Below are positions 43,378-51,492 of a DNA stretch of 63,672 bases, in pieces; position 1 is the stretch's first letter, and each line of letters begins with the position of its first letter. Position numbers and translations under genes: made by a program. The notes under the pieces were generated by a model that saw only the letters and a list, made by a program, of their open reading frames with translations, was not told the origin of the DNA and made no database searches. The stretch is from Syntrophobacter sp. SbD2 (GTDB taxonomy: Bacteria > Desulfobacterota > Binatia > UBA9968): the NCBI GenBank assembly GCA_945889495.1, contig CAMDBU010000010.1:1-63672 (forward strand). Reading direction: 5' to 3'.

Positions 43378-43611
43378 ATGACGATCCAACGCACGGTCTA
43401 TGCCTCGCCCGTGGATGCAATCGCTGCTTTGATACGCTCGCTGGTGGCGTATGAGCAACGTTATCAAATGAATTCGGCGGACTTCTACGCCAGCTACCTC
43501 AAAGGGGTTGCCGGGGATTCGGCGGACTTTGTCGAATGGGCGGGAGACTACCAGCATTATTTGGAGTTGAAGGAGGAGCTGGAAGAGAAGCTGGTGGCGG
43601 CGGGTGGATGA
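43378..43611 (+). CDS. Probable antitoxin partner of TumE-like toxin
   Basis: The 77-residue product ('MTIQRTVYASPVDAIAALIR', 'NSADFYASYLKGVAGDSADF', 'EWAGDYQHYLELKEELEEKL') is a helical, acidic protein. I recognise the middle motif as that of small proteins that precede DUF6516/TumE genes. Its stop overlaps the toxin start as ATGA, which supports a toxin-antitoxin pair. I see no helix-turn-helix of the TumA type, so its regulatory role is uncertain. Confidence 0.65.
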   Translation: MTIQRTVYASPVDAIAALIRSLVAYEQRYQMNSADFYASYLKGVAGDSADFVEWAGDYQHYLELKEELEEKLVAAGG

Positions 43612-44003
43612 CCACCGTCGACGAGTATTTTGTTCGAGTTCGTGTGTTGGTTCTGGGTGTGGCCGATGCCCAGGTCGAGCGCTACGAAGAACAGATATTG
43701 TCAGCCACAAGAGGGAACTTGCGAATCCGCTTGCGCTTCGGCGACCAATCGCTGTTAGAAATCAGTGAAGCCATCGTCCTGGTCGGTGGAGAACCGCACT
43801 GGCTCGCCTATCGCTACCATTATCAAAGTTCGCCCGCGATATTGGTTTTTCGCTACGACAATGCGCCCCATCACGTTGAGGTTGCCACCCACCCCGATCA
43901 TAAGCATTCGGCAGAGGACGTTCTGGCGAGCACGCATCCTTCGATCGAGCAAATTTTGCCGGAAGTTGAAGTTATTCGAGGCCAGACTGTAGGTCGGAAC
44001 TAG
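43608..44003 (+). CDS. TumE/DUF6516-like toxin
   Basis: This 131-residue protein matches the DUF6516/TumE toxin family in its second half: 'HWLAYRYHYQSSPAILVFRY', then 'DNAPHHVEVATHPDHKHSAE' and 'SIEQIL', with conserved His pairs. I take the ATG at 43608, which overlaps the antitoxin stop (ATGA); a longer frame to 43536 runs into the antitoxin gene. TumE proteins are described as toxins of a toxin-antitoxin module whose mode of action remains unclear to me. It begins the toxin-antitoxin cluster. Confidence 0.75.
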   Translation: MTTVDEYFVRVRVLVLGVADAQVERYEEQILSATRGNLRIRLRFGDQSLLEISEAIVLVGGEPHWLAYRYHYQSSPAILVFRYDNAPHHVEVATHPDHKHSAEDVLASTHPSIEQILPEVEVIRGQTVGRN

Positions 44004-44163
44004 TCCAATGATCTTGACCGGCTGATAGCCGCGTCGCTGGGCGTGCAGGTGGTGCGGTTAAAGATTCTCCGCGACGCCGAAGTAGCGGGGCGCAGTCCAA
44101 ACGATAATTAATCTCCAAGTAACGAGTACCTATGATAGAGGAACTGCGGAAGGGATAGCGTCT

Positions 44164-44355
44164 GTGGCTAAAACCGTAGAGGGATCGCTCGGAAAGAAGA
44201 AAGTTGTCGTCGATCTTCGCAAAGTGAAAGAGTTGCAGCGGCTGTTGAAAGCGACAACTGAGGGTGAGGCGGTGCGCATGGCGATCGATGCAAGCGTCGC
44301 CAACCTGCGCATGACCCGCTCGCTAAGTCGCTTTTTGGATGCGCTGGCCAAATAA
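44164..44355 (+). CDS. Small antitoxin-like protein
   Basis: The 63-residue product from the GTG at 44164 ('VVVDLRKVKELQRLLKATTE', 'GEAVRMAIDASVANLRM') resembles ribbon-helix-helix/VapB-like antitoxins by its beta strand, charged helix and EAVRMAID helix. GGAAGGGA lies about eight bases upstream. No toxin of its own follows directly; the TacA-like gene begins 34 bases later. A role with the neighbouring toxin is possible. Confidence 0.5.
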   Translation: MAKTVEGSLGKKKVVVDLRKVKELQRLLKATTEGEAVRMAIDASVANLRMTRSLSRFLDALAK

Positions 44356-44389
44356 CAAGCTTCTTCGCACTGATTTAGGAGAAATTAAC

Positions 44390-44698
44390 ATGGCCTCGAT
44401 GGGAACGCCTGCAACAGCAGAAAACCAAAACCCGCGAACATCGCGCTTTGAAGCACGCATCACGCGGGAACAGAGGGAGCTGTTTTTGAAAGCCGCCGCG
44501 ATAACTCGCCGCTCGCTTTCTGATTTTGTCATCGCCAGCGCTTATGAAACCGCCGCGCGCACCGTGCGTGAGCACGAGGCGTTGGCGTTAACCGCCCGTG
44601 ACCGGCAAGTGTTTGTCGCGGCGTTACTCAATGCGCCCGCGCCGGGAGCCCGTCTGCGCAAAGCGACGCGGCGCTACAAACAACGAATCGGCAAATAG
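44390..44698 (+). CDS. DUF1778/TacA-like antitoxin
   Basis: This 102-residue protein has the DUF1778 antitoxin pattern: 'SRFEARITREQRELFLKAAA', 'ITRRSLSDFVIASAYETAAR' and 'LTARDRQVFVAALLNAPAPG'. The ribbon-helix-helix N-terminus binds DNA and the C-terminal tail neutralises the GNAT toxin. The start has AGGAGA eight bases upstream; a longer frame to 44339 is not needed. The GNAT gene follows immediately. Confidence 0.85.
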   Translation: MASMGTPATAENQNPRTSRFEARITREQRELFLKAAAITRRSLSDFVIASAYETAARTVREHEALALTARDRQVFVAALLNAPAPGARLRKATRRYKQRIGK

Positions 44699-45232
44699 AT
44701 GCCGTCCGCTTCCGGCAAATCCCCATGGTTTGTCGAGCCCCTTGGCAAACAGCATGACCGCGCGGCTTTCGCGTGCGGTAACGAAACCCTTGACCGTTAT
44801 CTTAAAGAAATAGCTAGTCAGGACGCGCGCCGACTTGTCGCCGCGCCCTTTGTTGCGGTCGCATCGACGGCGCCCAAAAACATTCTCGGCTATTACATGC
44901 TTTCCGCCTTCGGCATCGACTTGGGCAGCCTGCCGGCCGAAGTGGCCCGGAAGCTTCCGACCTATCCAGTCGTGCCGGCCACCTTACTCGGTCGGCTCGC
45001 GGTCGATCAGCGCTGCAGAGGGCAGGGGATCGGCGAGTTCTTGCTCATCGACGCGCTGCACCGCGCCTATGCCCAGTCATCGCAGATTGCCGCCGTCGCG
45101 GTCGTCGTCGACGCTATTGACGCGCAAGCCGTGCGTTTTTACCGCCACTTTAATTTTTTGCTGTTTCCGGAAACGCCAGACCGGCTCTTTCTCCCCATGA
45201 GAACTATCCGCAACATGTTCCAACGGATTTAG
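44699..45232 (+). CDS. GNAT acetyltransferase toxin, TacT-like
   Basis: The 177-residue protein is a GNAT acetyltransferase. Its acetyl-CoA-binding motif QRCRGQGIG is at 104-112, preceded by 'PATLLGRLAVD', and 'VRFYRHFNF' near residue 147 carries the likely catalytic tyrosine. TacT-type toxins acetylate aminoacyl-tRNA and stop translation. The TacA-like antitoxin gene ends directly before its ATG (no gap), as in tacAT operons. Confident as a pair, less so on the exact tRNA target. Confidence 0.85.
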   Translation: MPSASGKSPWFVEPLGKQHDRAAFACGNETLDRYLKEIASQDARRLVAAPFVAVASTAPKNILGYYMLSAFGIDLGSLPAEVARKLPTYPVVPATLLGRLAVDQRCRGQGIGEFLLIDALHRAYAQSSQIAAVAVVVDAIDAQAVRFYRHFNFLLFPETPDRLFLPMRTIRNMFQRI

Positions 45233-45470
45233 GAATGGTGAAGATTTATGTCCGCGCTACCCGGACCGCCTACGGATCAGGATAAGTGCTCCACAACGGC
45301 GTATTGGCGCCGCAGTGGATCGACAAAGGCTGGTGGTGCAGAGATGGCAGACGGAGTTGCCTATCAAGTACGAATCGGCAATCCCAACGACTGGGCTAAG
45401 CAGAATGGTTCAATACTAAGGCCTTCCCGCGAAGCGGCCATCAGTCCAGACCCATCTCGGAGGTAGTCAA

Positions 45471-45665
45471 TTGAATCGTATCCTTTGGATCATTGTTGGA
45501 GTCGCAATTGTAGTTCTTGGTGTAGATATCATGCTTGAAGGTAGATTCTGTCACAAAGGCCATTGTCTAAATGTTACGGGAGCAGAGATGCCTGTTGGCG
45601 GGTTTTTCATATCGTTTGGATGTTTGGTTGTCTTCCTCGCGTGGAAAATTCGACGCGGTTCGTAG
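45471..45665 (+). CDS. Small membrane protein
   Basis: The product has 64 residues, starting at a TTG with GGAGG at 45459-45463, spacing seven. Two hydrophobic segments ('RILWIIVGVAIVVLGVDIML' and 'GGFFISFGCLVVFLAWKI') flank a short loop with two cysteines. It resembles no family I know. It may be a small membrane protein of the toxin-antitoxin cluster or unrelated. Confidence 0.5.
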   Translation: MNRILWIIVGVAIVVLGVDIMLEGRFCHKGHCLNVTGAEMPVGGFFISFGCLVVFLAWKIRRGS

Positions 45666-45724
45666 TCACCTGGGTCAAAGATTAGGGTCGCTTTTGTTTA
45701 GTTATCTGTTCCTTACTTTTCGAG

Positions 45725-45832
45725 TCACGTAAATGGATTGAGCAGTCGAACGCCTAAATCTTCAAAATGATCGAGGTTCCGCGTTGCCACTGTGAGATCA
45801 TGGGTCAATGCGGTAGCGGCAATCTGTTTGAA
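45725..45832 (-). pseudogene. C-terminal remnant of a VapC-like PIN toxin
   Basis: On the minus strand a 35-residue frame (FKQIAATALTHDLTVATRN and on to FEDLGVRLLNPFT) ends in TGA at 45725. It matches the C-terminus of PIN-domain VapC proteins, which commonly end 'ATALVHDLTVATRN..DFE..GV.LLNP'. There is no start, and the upstream side (45833 onward) changes abruptly into G-rich sequence and the GGGGTCAGGC element. It is a decayed toxin gene. Confidence 0.75.
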
Positions 45833-45839
45833 AGGGGGA

Positions 45840-45878
45840 GGGGGTCAGGCTTTTACGTCCATACTATTTGACCTTGTC
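45840..45878. repeat. GGGGTCAGGC REP-like element
   Basis: The sequence GGGGTCAGGCTTTTACGTCC and onward carries short inverted arms GGTCA (45843-45847) and TGACC (45869-45873). GGGGTCAGGC-type palindromic repeats are familiar in several GC-rich environmental genomes. It sits at the break point of the vapC remnant and abuts the DUF2442 stop codon. Confidence 0.4.
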
Positions 45879-46148
45879 CTATCCCGCACGCCGGAGTTTC
45901 GATTCGCTGCCTAACGTGATTGCTTCTGCTTCATAGAGCGTTTCTGGAGCGATGTCCGCGCCGTTCGGCCACGCGATGGTTGGACCGTCGACAAAGAATT
46001 TTTTAAAGTAAAATTTGCTCTTCAGCGGTCGAAAGATCGGTCCGGTCAGCCACGGTTCGAAGTCGATTACCTTCTTCGTCCCATCGTTAAACTTAACTTC
46101 GATCAGGTAGTCTTTGACGTATTTAGCTTTTGTTACTGCAGGCAGCAT
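45879..46148 (-). CDS. DUF2442 protein, partner of DUF4160
   Basis: This 89-residue protein has the DUF2442 pattern 'VTKAKYVKDYLIEVKFNDGT' followed by 'VIDFEPWLTGPIF' and 'TIAWPNGADIAPETLYEAEA'. DUF2442 genes are commonly found directly after DUF4160 genes and are thought to form a toxin-antitoxin-like pair. Here the DUF4160 gene is eight bases upstream on the same strand. Function unproven. Confidence 0.8.
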   Translation of the reverse strand: MLPAVTKAKYVKDYLIEVKFNDGTKKVIDFEPWLTGPIFRPLKSKFYFKKFFVDGPTIAWPNGADIAPETLYEAEAITLGSESKLRRAG

Positions 46149-46156
46149 CTGTGCTC

Positions 46157-46417
46157 CTATTTCAATGGTTCGATTCTCACGAAGGCTTTTTGTTGCCGCA
46201 TGTGCTTCCAGTTATTGTCGAGTTCGAGCTTGTGGAGTCGTGCCCATTTCTTAATGAGATCTTTAGCGGTTCGCGAATCAATCTCGCCTTCGACAATCTT
46301 ACCGTCGAAATCAAAGGTTGCATTTTGACCTTGGTACTCGGCATGAAAATGCGGCGGGTTATGATCGCGGTAAAACATGCGGATGATTATACCAAAGAAT
46401 ACGCTGATTGTGGGCAT
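46157..46417 (-). CDS. DUF4160 protein, partner of DUF2442
   Basis: This 86-residue protein has the DUF4160 signature 'IRMFYRDHNPPHFHAEYQGQ' near the N-terminus, then 'EIDSRTAKDLIKKWARLHKL' and 'ELDNNW'. Its DUF2442 neighbour follows by eight bases. The pair is usually reported as toxin-antitoxin-like with an unknown mode of action. Confidence 0.8.
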   Translation of the reverse strand: MPTISVFFGIIIRMFYRDHNPPHFHAEYQGQNATFDFDGKIVEGEIDSRTAKDLIKKWARLHKLELDNNWKHMRQQKAFVRIEPLK

Positions 46418-46478
46418 GACAGTTCAACAGGAAAGGTCTGGCCTGAGTGTTGAGTATTTTGTCCGCTTCGATTTCACA

Positions 46479-47456
46479 CTACCGCCGCGCCCGCTCGGCA
46501 AAACTCCAATCGACCACGGTTTGAATTTTCGCCGTGGTCTTTTCTTTGGCCCTAAAAGTTCCCACCGAGATCCATTCTTCGACCACCGAGTCGGGGACGG
46601 TGAGGTCGGGGTTGAACTGCTCGCGGTAGAGTGCGTAAAAGCGTTCGGCCACCGGGCGGTCGAGCTTCAAAAGCTTTTCCACCAAGCCGGCGCCGATCTC
46701 GCGCTGGTTTTGCAAAAACAGGATCGAGTTGCGCAGGGCGCGCAGCATGCGGACGGTTTCTTCCGGTTCTTTGTCGATTTTCCGCTGCGAGGTGCTGAGG
46801 CCGACGATGGGGATTTTGACGTACTCGGCCATCTCCTTGATCGTCAATAATACCTTGAAGCCCTTTTGTTCGGCGCGGTATTCGAACGGGCTGTTGACCA
46901 CTGTCGCGTCCACCGAGCCGCCGAGGAGCGCGGCGAAGCGGGCGTCGGGGCTGCCGGCGATGGATAACAGCGTGACGTCCTTGGTGGGATCGAGGCCGTT
47001 GCGGGCGAGCAATTGATAGATGGCGAAGTCCGCCGAGCTGCCGAAAGTATTGATCGCCAGCCGCTTGCCTTTGAGTTCCTTGACGCTGTTGATGTCGGGC
47101 CGGGCGATGATCGCGTAGCCGCTCGACTTGACCGTCGCGGCGACGATCTTCACCGGCAGGCCGCGGGTGGCGGCGCCGGCGATGAACGGCATGATGGTGA
47201 CGTAGTCGAGCTCGTTGGAGAGCAGCGCGTTGAGCATCAGGTTGGTGCCCTGAAACTGGATGTAGCGCGGCTTGAGCCCTTCCTTCTCAAAAAAGCCGCG
47301 CTCCATGGCGACCCGGTCCGGCAGCGCGGTCCAGGCTGAGCCGCCGGTCCAGCCGATGTTGATCGGCTTGGGTTCGGCGGCGAAACTTACTCGCGGCGCC
47401 ATCGCCGGCCATAGGACCGATAGGACGAATAGGACCGATATTGCGCGCTGCTTCAT
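46479..47456 (-). CDS. ABC transporter substrate-binding protein, SsuA/NMT1-like
   Basis: The product has 325 residues from the ATG at 47456 (GAGG six bases upstream). The signal peptide is 'MKQRAISVLFVLSVLWPAMA', and its hydrophobic core is encoded by the 9-base repeat at 47411-47440. Later motifs are 'INIGWTGGSAWTALPDRVAM', 'VKELKGKRLAINTFGSSADF' and 'SPFEYRAEQKGFKVLLTIKE'. The C-terminus lacks the 'LDDSGFI' signature of the other SsuA-like proteins. It lies 13 bases downstream of a dienelactone hydrolase gene. Confidence 0.87.
   Translation of the reverse strand: MKQRAISVLFVLSVLWPAMAPRVSFAAEPKPINIGWTGGSAWTALPDRVAMERGFFEKEGLKPRYIQFQGTNLMLNALLSNELDYVTIMPFIAGAATRGLPVKIVAATVKSSGYAIIARPDINSVKELKGKRLAINTFGSSADFAIYQLLARNGLDPTKDVTLLSIAGSPDARFAALLGGSVDATVVNSPFEYRAEQKGFKVLLTIKEMAEYVKIPIVGLSTSQRKIDKEPEETVRMLRALRNSILFLQNQREIGAGLVEKLLKLDRPVAERFYALYREQFNPDLTVPDSVVEEWISVGTFRAKEKTTAKIQTVVDWSFAERARR
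47411..47440 (-). repeat. In-frame 9-base tandem repeat within a signal peptide
   Basis: Three units of ATAGGACNN (plus-strand view) plus ATA cover 47411-47440. Read on the coding strand they are TCGGTCCTA, TTCGTCCTA and TCGGTCCTA, encoding SVL-FVL-SVL, the hydrophobic core of the binding protein's signal peptide. Confidence 0.75.
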
Positions 47457-47469
47457 TTTGGCCTCGAGT

Positions 47470-48207
47470 TCAGCCGACTGCCGCGACTTTCTGCGGCGCG
47501 GCGCTGAGATGCTTGGCGAAGAATTCCACCGACTTGGCCCAGGAGCTGGTGTCATGTTCGGGCTTGTAGGTTTTGCCGCCGGCGCGATTAAAGCCATGGT
47601 GGGTGTCGGGGTAGAAGAAAAATTCATGGGCTTTGCCGAGCTTCGTCAGTTCGGCGTCGAGGCGGCGCATTTCATTGGGCGGCGGATTTTTGTCGAGCTC
47701 ACCGAAGTGGCCTTGGATGGGGCAGGAGACATTGGCCGCGAAGGTCGCCGGCGCCGGCCGGTCGCCCCACTGGGAGTAGCAACCACCACCGTAGAAATCC
47801 ACCGCCGCTTTGAACAGCGTGGTCGTCGCCGCGCCGAGAAAGGCGATGCGCCCGCCCATGCAAAAGCCGACGATGCCCAGGCGCGAGGTGTCGGCGCTGG
47901 CGCAGCCCTTGAGAAAGTTCACCGTCGCGTTGATGTCGCTCATGACGTGACCGTCGTTGCGGCTATCCTTGATGCTGGCGGTTCGCTCCGGCGTCTTGGG
48001 CTCGCCTTCCCTGTGATAGAACTGCGGCGCGATGCCGACATAGCCGGCGGCGGCGACCCGCCGGGTCATCTCTTGGGTGAACTCGGCGACGCCATCTTGG
48101 TTCTGCACGACGATGATCGCCGGCACCGGACCGGCGATTTCGGGTTGGGCGAGATACAGGCCCATGGGGCTATTGTCGACGGTGACCGATTCCCAGGAAG
48201 TTTTCAT
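47470..48207 (-). CDS. Dienelactone hydrolase family protein
   Basis: This 245-residue cytoplasmic protein has the dienelactone hydrolase triad: Cys116 in 'GIVGFCMGGRIAFLG', Asp172 in 'GELDKNPPP', and His204 in 'DTHHGFNRAG'. These enzymes open dienelactones in chloroaromatic breakdown or act on related esters. It lies just upstream of an SsuA-like binding protein, with only 13 bases between. It is divergent from the M16 peptidase gene. Confidence 0.87.
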   Translation of the reverse strand: MKTSWESVTVDNSPMGLYLAQPEIAGPVPAIIVVQNQDGVAEFTQEMTRRVAAAGYVGIAPQFYHREGEPKTPERTASIKDSRNDGHVMSDINATVNFLKGCASADTSRLGIVGFCMGGRIAFLGAATTTLFKAAVDFYGGGCYSQWGDRPAPATFAANVSCPIQGHFGELDKNPPPNEMRRLDAELTKLGKAHEFFFYPDTHHGFNRAGGKTYKPEHDTSSWAKSVEFFAKHLSAAPQKVAAVG

Positions 48208-48364
48208 AAAATTTCCACTGACCTCTCAAGCAGATTTTGTCTTCATTTATTCCTGCACGAGGCGGGCTGTCAAACGCTGGGCGCGGCCAAACAAGTTCCC
48301 AGGCGCCGAGATTGATGTTACAACTACCGGCTATGACGATCATCGCCACCGAGGAGTTTTGCCC

Positions 48365-49843
48365 ATGAGCGCCACAAGCCGGAGCGGGTTTCTAAAATAT
48401 CGAGCTTGGACGGCGGCCGCCATCGCGCTGCTGTTTCTCGCCGCACCGATAGTCGGCGAAGCCGGCGAGGCCAAGGCGAAAAAAAAGCCCGCACCTAAGG
48501 CCAAAGCGGCGGCAAAAAAGTCCGACGCCAAGCCCGCCAAAGCGGATAAGCCCGACAAAGCCGCCAAGTCCTACGACATCGATTTCCAAGAGTTCAAACT
48601 GAAAAACGGCCTGCGCGTCTTGCTCGCCGAGGATCATCGGGCGCCGACCTATTCCATCGCTATGACCTACAATGTCGGTTCCCGCGACGAGCGGCCGGGG
48701 CGCACCGGCTTCGCCCATCTGTTCGAGCATATGCTGTTCCAAGGTTCGGAAAATGTCGGCAAGGGCGAGCATTTCATCCTGGTGCAAAACAATGGCGGCA
48801 GCGCCAACGGCACCACCAACGTCGACCGCACCAACTATTACGAGACCCTGCCGGCCAATCAGTTGGAGTTGGGTATCTTCCTCGAAGCCGACCGCATGCG
48901 CGCGCCGGCGATCAACCAGGCCAACTTCGACAACCAGCGGGCGACCGTGCAAGAGGAGCGGCGGCAGAACTACGACAACCGCGCCTACGGCAGGACCTAC
49001 GAAGCGGTGATCGATCTGGCCTACGATAGTTTCCCTTACAAGCACTCGACCATCGGTTCCATGGACGATCTGAACGCCGCCACGCTGGACGACGCGGCGA
49101 GCTTTTTTCGCAGCTACTACGCGCCCAACAACGCGGTGCTGTCGCTGGTGGGCAGCTTCAAAACCGATACCGCTTTAGCCTTGATCAAGAAATATTTCGA
49201 CAACATTCCGGCGCAGCCGGCGCCGGCGCCGGTGGAAATCACCGAACCGGAACAGAAAGCCGAACGGCGCAAGTCGATCGAAGACAGCTTCGCCCAGACG
49301 CCGCGCCTGGACATCGTCTACAAGATTCCACCGGCCAATACGCCGGACTGGTACGCCTTGGAAATGCTCGGCCAAGTGCTTTCGAGCGGCACTTCGTCGC
49401 GGCTCTACCAGAAGTTGGTCAAGGAAAAGGAGCTGGCGGTGAGCGTCTACGCCGACGCCGAGGAAAAGCGCGGGCCGTCGCTGTTCTGGTACAGCCTGAT
49501 GGCGCGGCCGAGTAGCGATCTGGCGGCGCTGGAAAAACTGCTCTACGACGAGATCGCCCGGCTGCAAAAAAGCCCGGTGGAGGATTCGGAACTGGCCAAA
49601 GTGCGCATGGGGCTGCGCCGCCAACGGGCGCAGCAGCTTTATAGCACCCGGTCGCGGGCGACTTCCCTGGGCCACTTCGCGGTTTACTACAACGATCCGA
49701 GCTTGATCAATAATGTGTGGTCGATCTACGAGCGCATCGGCAAGGCGGATATTCAACGCGTAGCGCAAAAATATTTCACCGCGGCCAACCGCACGGTGGT
49801 GACGACTTTTCCCAAAGCGGCGTTGGCGCCGAGCGCCAATTGA
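48365..49843 (+). CDS. M16 family zinc peptidase, active subunit
   Basis: The 492-residue protein is an M16 (insulinase/mitochondrial processing peptidase-like) protease. The zinc motif is HLFEH at 118-122 within 'RTGFAHLFEHMLFQGSENVG', and the distal glutamate lies in 'ATVQEERRQNYDNRAYG'. A signal peptide (to about residue 33) is followed by a Lys/Ala/Pro-rich linker (residues 36-69), so it is likely secreted to the periplasm. The start at 48365 has GAGGAG upstream; earlier in-frame sequence overlaps the divergent hydrolase gene. The next gene is its inactive-type partner. Confidence 0.9.
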   Translation: MSATSRSGFLKYRAWTAAAIALLFLAAPIVGEAGEAKAKKKPAPKAKAAAKKSDAKPAKADKPDKAAKSYDIDFQEFKLKNGLRVLLAEDHRAPTYSIAMTYNVGSRDERPGRTGFAHLFEHMLFQGSENVGKGEHFILVQNNGGSANGTTNVDRTNYYETLPANQLELGIFLEADRMRAPAINQANFDNQRATVQEERRQNYDNRAYGRTYEAVIDLAYDSFPYKHSTIGSMDDLNAATLDDAASFFRSYYAPNNAVLSLVGSFKTDTALALIKKYFDNIPAQPAPAPVEITEPEQKAERRKSIEDSFAQTPRLDIVYKIPPANTPDWYALEMLGQVLSSGTSSRLYQKLVKEKELAVSVYADAEEKRGPSLFWYSLMARPSSDLAALEKLLYDEIARLQKSPVEDSELAKVRMGLRRQRAQQLYSTRSRATSLGHFAVYYNDPSLINNVWSIYERIGKADIQRVAQKYFTAANRTVVTTFPKAALAPSAN

Positions 49844-49852
49844 GCAGCGATC

Positions 49853-51355
49853 ATGAGTAAATCCATGGCGAGATTTTTCTCGGTGTTCTACACGATCTTT
49901 TGTTTCACACTGGGCGTGCTGGCGGCACCGGTAACGGTGCGAGGCCAGGAGAGCGCGGCCACGCCGCCGAGCAAGGTCGAGCGCAAGAACCGCGCCCCGG
50001 TGGCGCGCGATCTGCTCAAGTTGACACTGCCCAAGGCGGTGGAAGCCAAGCTCAAGAACGGCCTGACGGTATTGATCGTCGAGGACCGCCGGGCGCCGTT
50101 TGTCAGTGTGCAGCTCCATGTCGGCGGCGCCGGTGGCCTGTTTGAACCGGCCGGCTTGACCGGCGTCGCCGGCATCACGGCGCAAATGCTGCGCGAAGGC
50201 ACCAAGAGCAAAAATAGCATTCAACTGGCCGAGGCGATTGAGCGTTTGGGCGCGTCGATCGGCGCCAGCTCATCCTTCGGTTCGTCGGACACGGTGCTGA
50301 GCGCGTCGGGGTTGAGCGATAACTTTGACGACTGGATGGCGCTGGCGTTCGAGATGCTGCTGCAGCCGAGTTTCGCCGCCGATGAGCTGGAGAAGCTCAA
50401 ACAGCGCCTGCGCGTGCAGCTGCGCGAACAGCGCGGCAACGCCAATTTTCTCCTGAGCGAACGGTTCAACCGCGCCGTCTACGGCGACCACCCGGCGGCC
50501 AATGTGTCGGTGAGCGCGGAATCCTTGGACCGCTTGAGCCAGGACGCGCTGCGCCAGTGGCACCGCGAACGCTACGCGCCGCAGTACTCGATCCTCGGCA
50601 TCGCCGGCGATGTGCGCGCTAAAGATCTCATCGCCAAATTGGAAAAGCGTCTGGCCGGCTGGAAAAAGACCGAGCTCAAACCGGCGCTGCCGCGCCATCC
50701 CCAACCGGCCGGCGGGCGCAAAGTATTTCTCGTCCACCGGCCCAACTCGGTGCAGACGGCGGTGTCCCTCGGCAACATCGCCATCGACCGGCGCAGCGCC
50801 GATTATCTGCCCATGGTGGTGATGAACGATGTCATCGGCGGCGGCGCGTCGTCGCGCTTGTTTCTCAACCTGCGCGAGGAGAAGGGCTACACCTACGGGG
50901 TTTACAGCGACTTCACCGCGCTGCGCTATCCCGGCCCCTGGCGCGCCGGTGGCAACATGCGCAGCGAAGTGACCGAGGGCGCCATGACCGAGTTCTTCAA
51001 CGAGATTCGACGCATTCGCGATGAGCCAGTGCCGGCGAAGGAGTTGGAAGAGAGCAAGCGCTCCATTGTCGCCGGCTTCGCCTTGTCGTTGGAGCAGCCG
51101 TCACGGGCCTTGAGCTTTGCCATCACGCGCAAGATTTACGGCCTACCCGCGGACTATTGGGACAGCTACCCGGCCAAGATCGCCGCGGTCACCGTAGCCG
51201 ATGTCCAGCGCGTGGCACGCAAGTATTTAGACCCCGACAAACTGCAAATCGCCGCCGTCGGCGACGCCGGCAAAATCACCGCGGTGTTGGAGAAATACGG
51301 CGCGGTGGAAGTCTACGACAGCAATGGTGCGGTGATGACGAGCGGCAAGCCGTAG
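49853..51355 (+). CDS. M16 family peptidase-like protein, non-catalytic partner
   Basis: The product has 500 residues with a signal peptide (MSKSMARFFSVFYTIFCFTL). The M16 fold is clear ('GLFEPAGLTGVAGITAQMLR', 'GSSDTVLSASGLSDNFDDWM', 'GGGASSRLFLNLREEKGYTY'), but HxxEH is replaced by LFEPAG, so it lacks the zinc site. Such proteins pair with an active M16 protein to form a heterodimer. The gene is nine bases downstream of that partner. Confidence 0.9.
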   Translation: MSKSMARFFSVFYTIFCFTLGVLAAPVTVRGQESAATPPSKVERKNRAPVARDLLKLTLPKAVEAKLKNGLTVLIVEDRRAPFVSVQLHVGGAGGLFEPAGLTGVAGITAQMLREGTKSKNSIQLAEAIERLGASIGASSSFGSSDTVLSASGLSDNFDDWMALAFEMLLQPSFAADELEKLKQRLRVQLREQRGNANFLLSERFNRAVYGDHPAANVSVSAESLDRLSQDALRQWHRERYAPQYSILGIAGDVRAKDLIAKLEKRLAGWKKTELKPALPRHPQPAGGRKVFLVHRPNSVQTAVSLGNIAIDRRSADYLPMVVMNDVIGGGASSRLFLNLREEKGYTYGVYSDFTALRYPGPWRAGGNMRSEVTEGAMTEFFNEIRRIRDEPVPAKELEESKRSIVAGFALSLEQPSRALSFAITRKIYGLPADYWDSYPAKIAAVTVADVQRVARKYLDPDKLQIAAVGDAGKITAVLEKYGAVEVYDSNGAVMTSGKP

Positions 51356-51383
51356 ATGCGGTATTGACTGAGTTTCGGAATAT

Positions 51384-51492
51384 CTCTCGCAAAGACGCAA
51401 AGGCCGCAAAGGTCGGAAAATTTGGCTGGAAAGGCCTTTCCATGTTTCGGCGTTTCTTCTCCGAACTTAGCGTCTTTGCGCCTTGGCGAGAG
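51384..51492. repeat. Long imperfect inverted repeat (GACGCAAAG type)
   Basis: The left arm starts CTCTCGCAAAGACGCAAAGG at 51384 and the right arm ends with TTTGCGCCTTGGCGAGAG at 51492. The arms are about 33 bases and nearly complementary. The loop holds a perfect 14-base palindrome, GGAAAGGCCTTTCC (51428-51441). Its arrangement matches the element at 2931-3014, with related but different arms. The rest of the 51356-51718 gap holds nothing else I can identify. Confidence 0.75.

Noticed and set aside
45248..45466. Open frame of 72 codons between the GNAT gene and the small membrane protein
   Set aside because: The ribosome binding site is badly placed and the sequence resembles no known family. 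It may be a chance frame.
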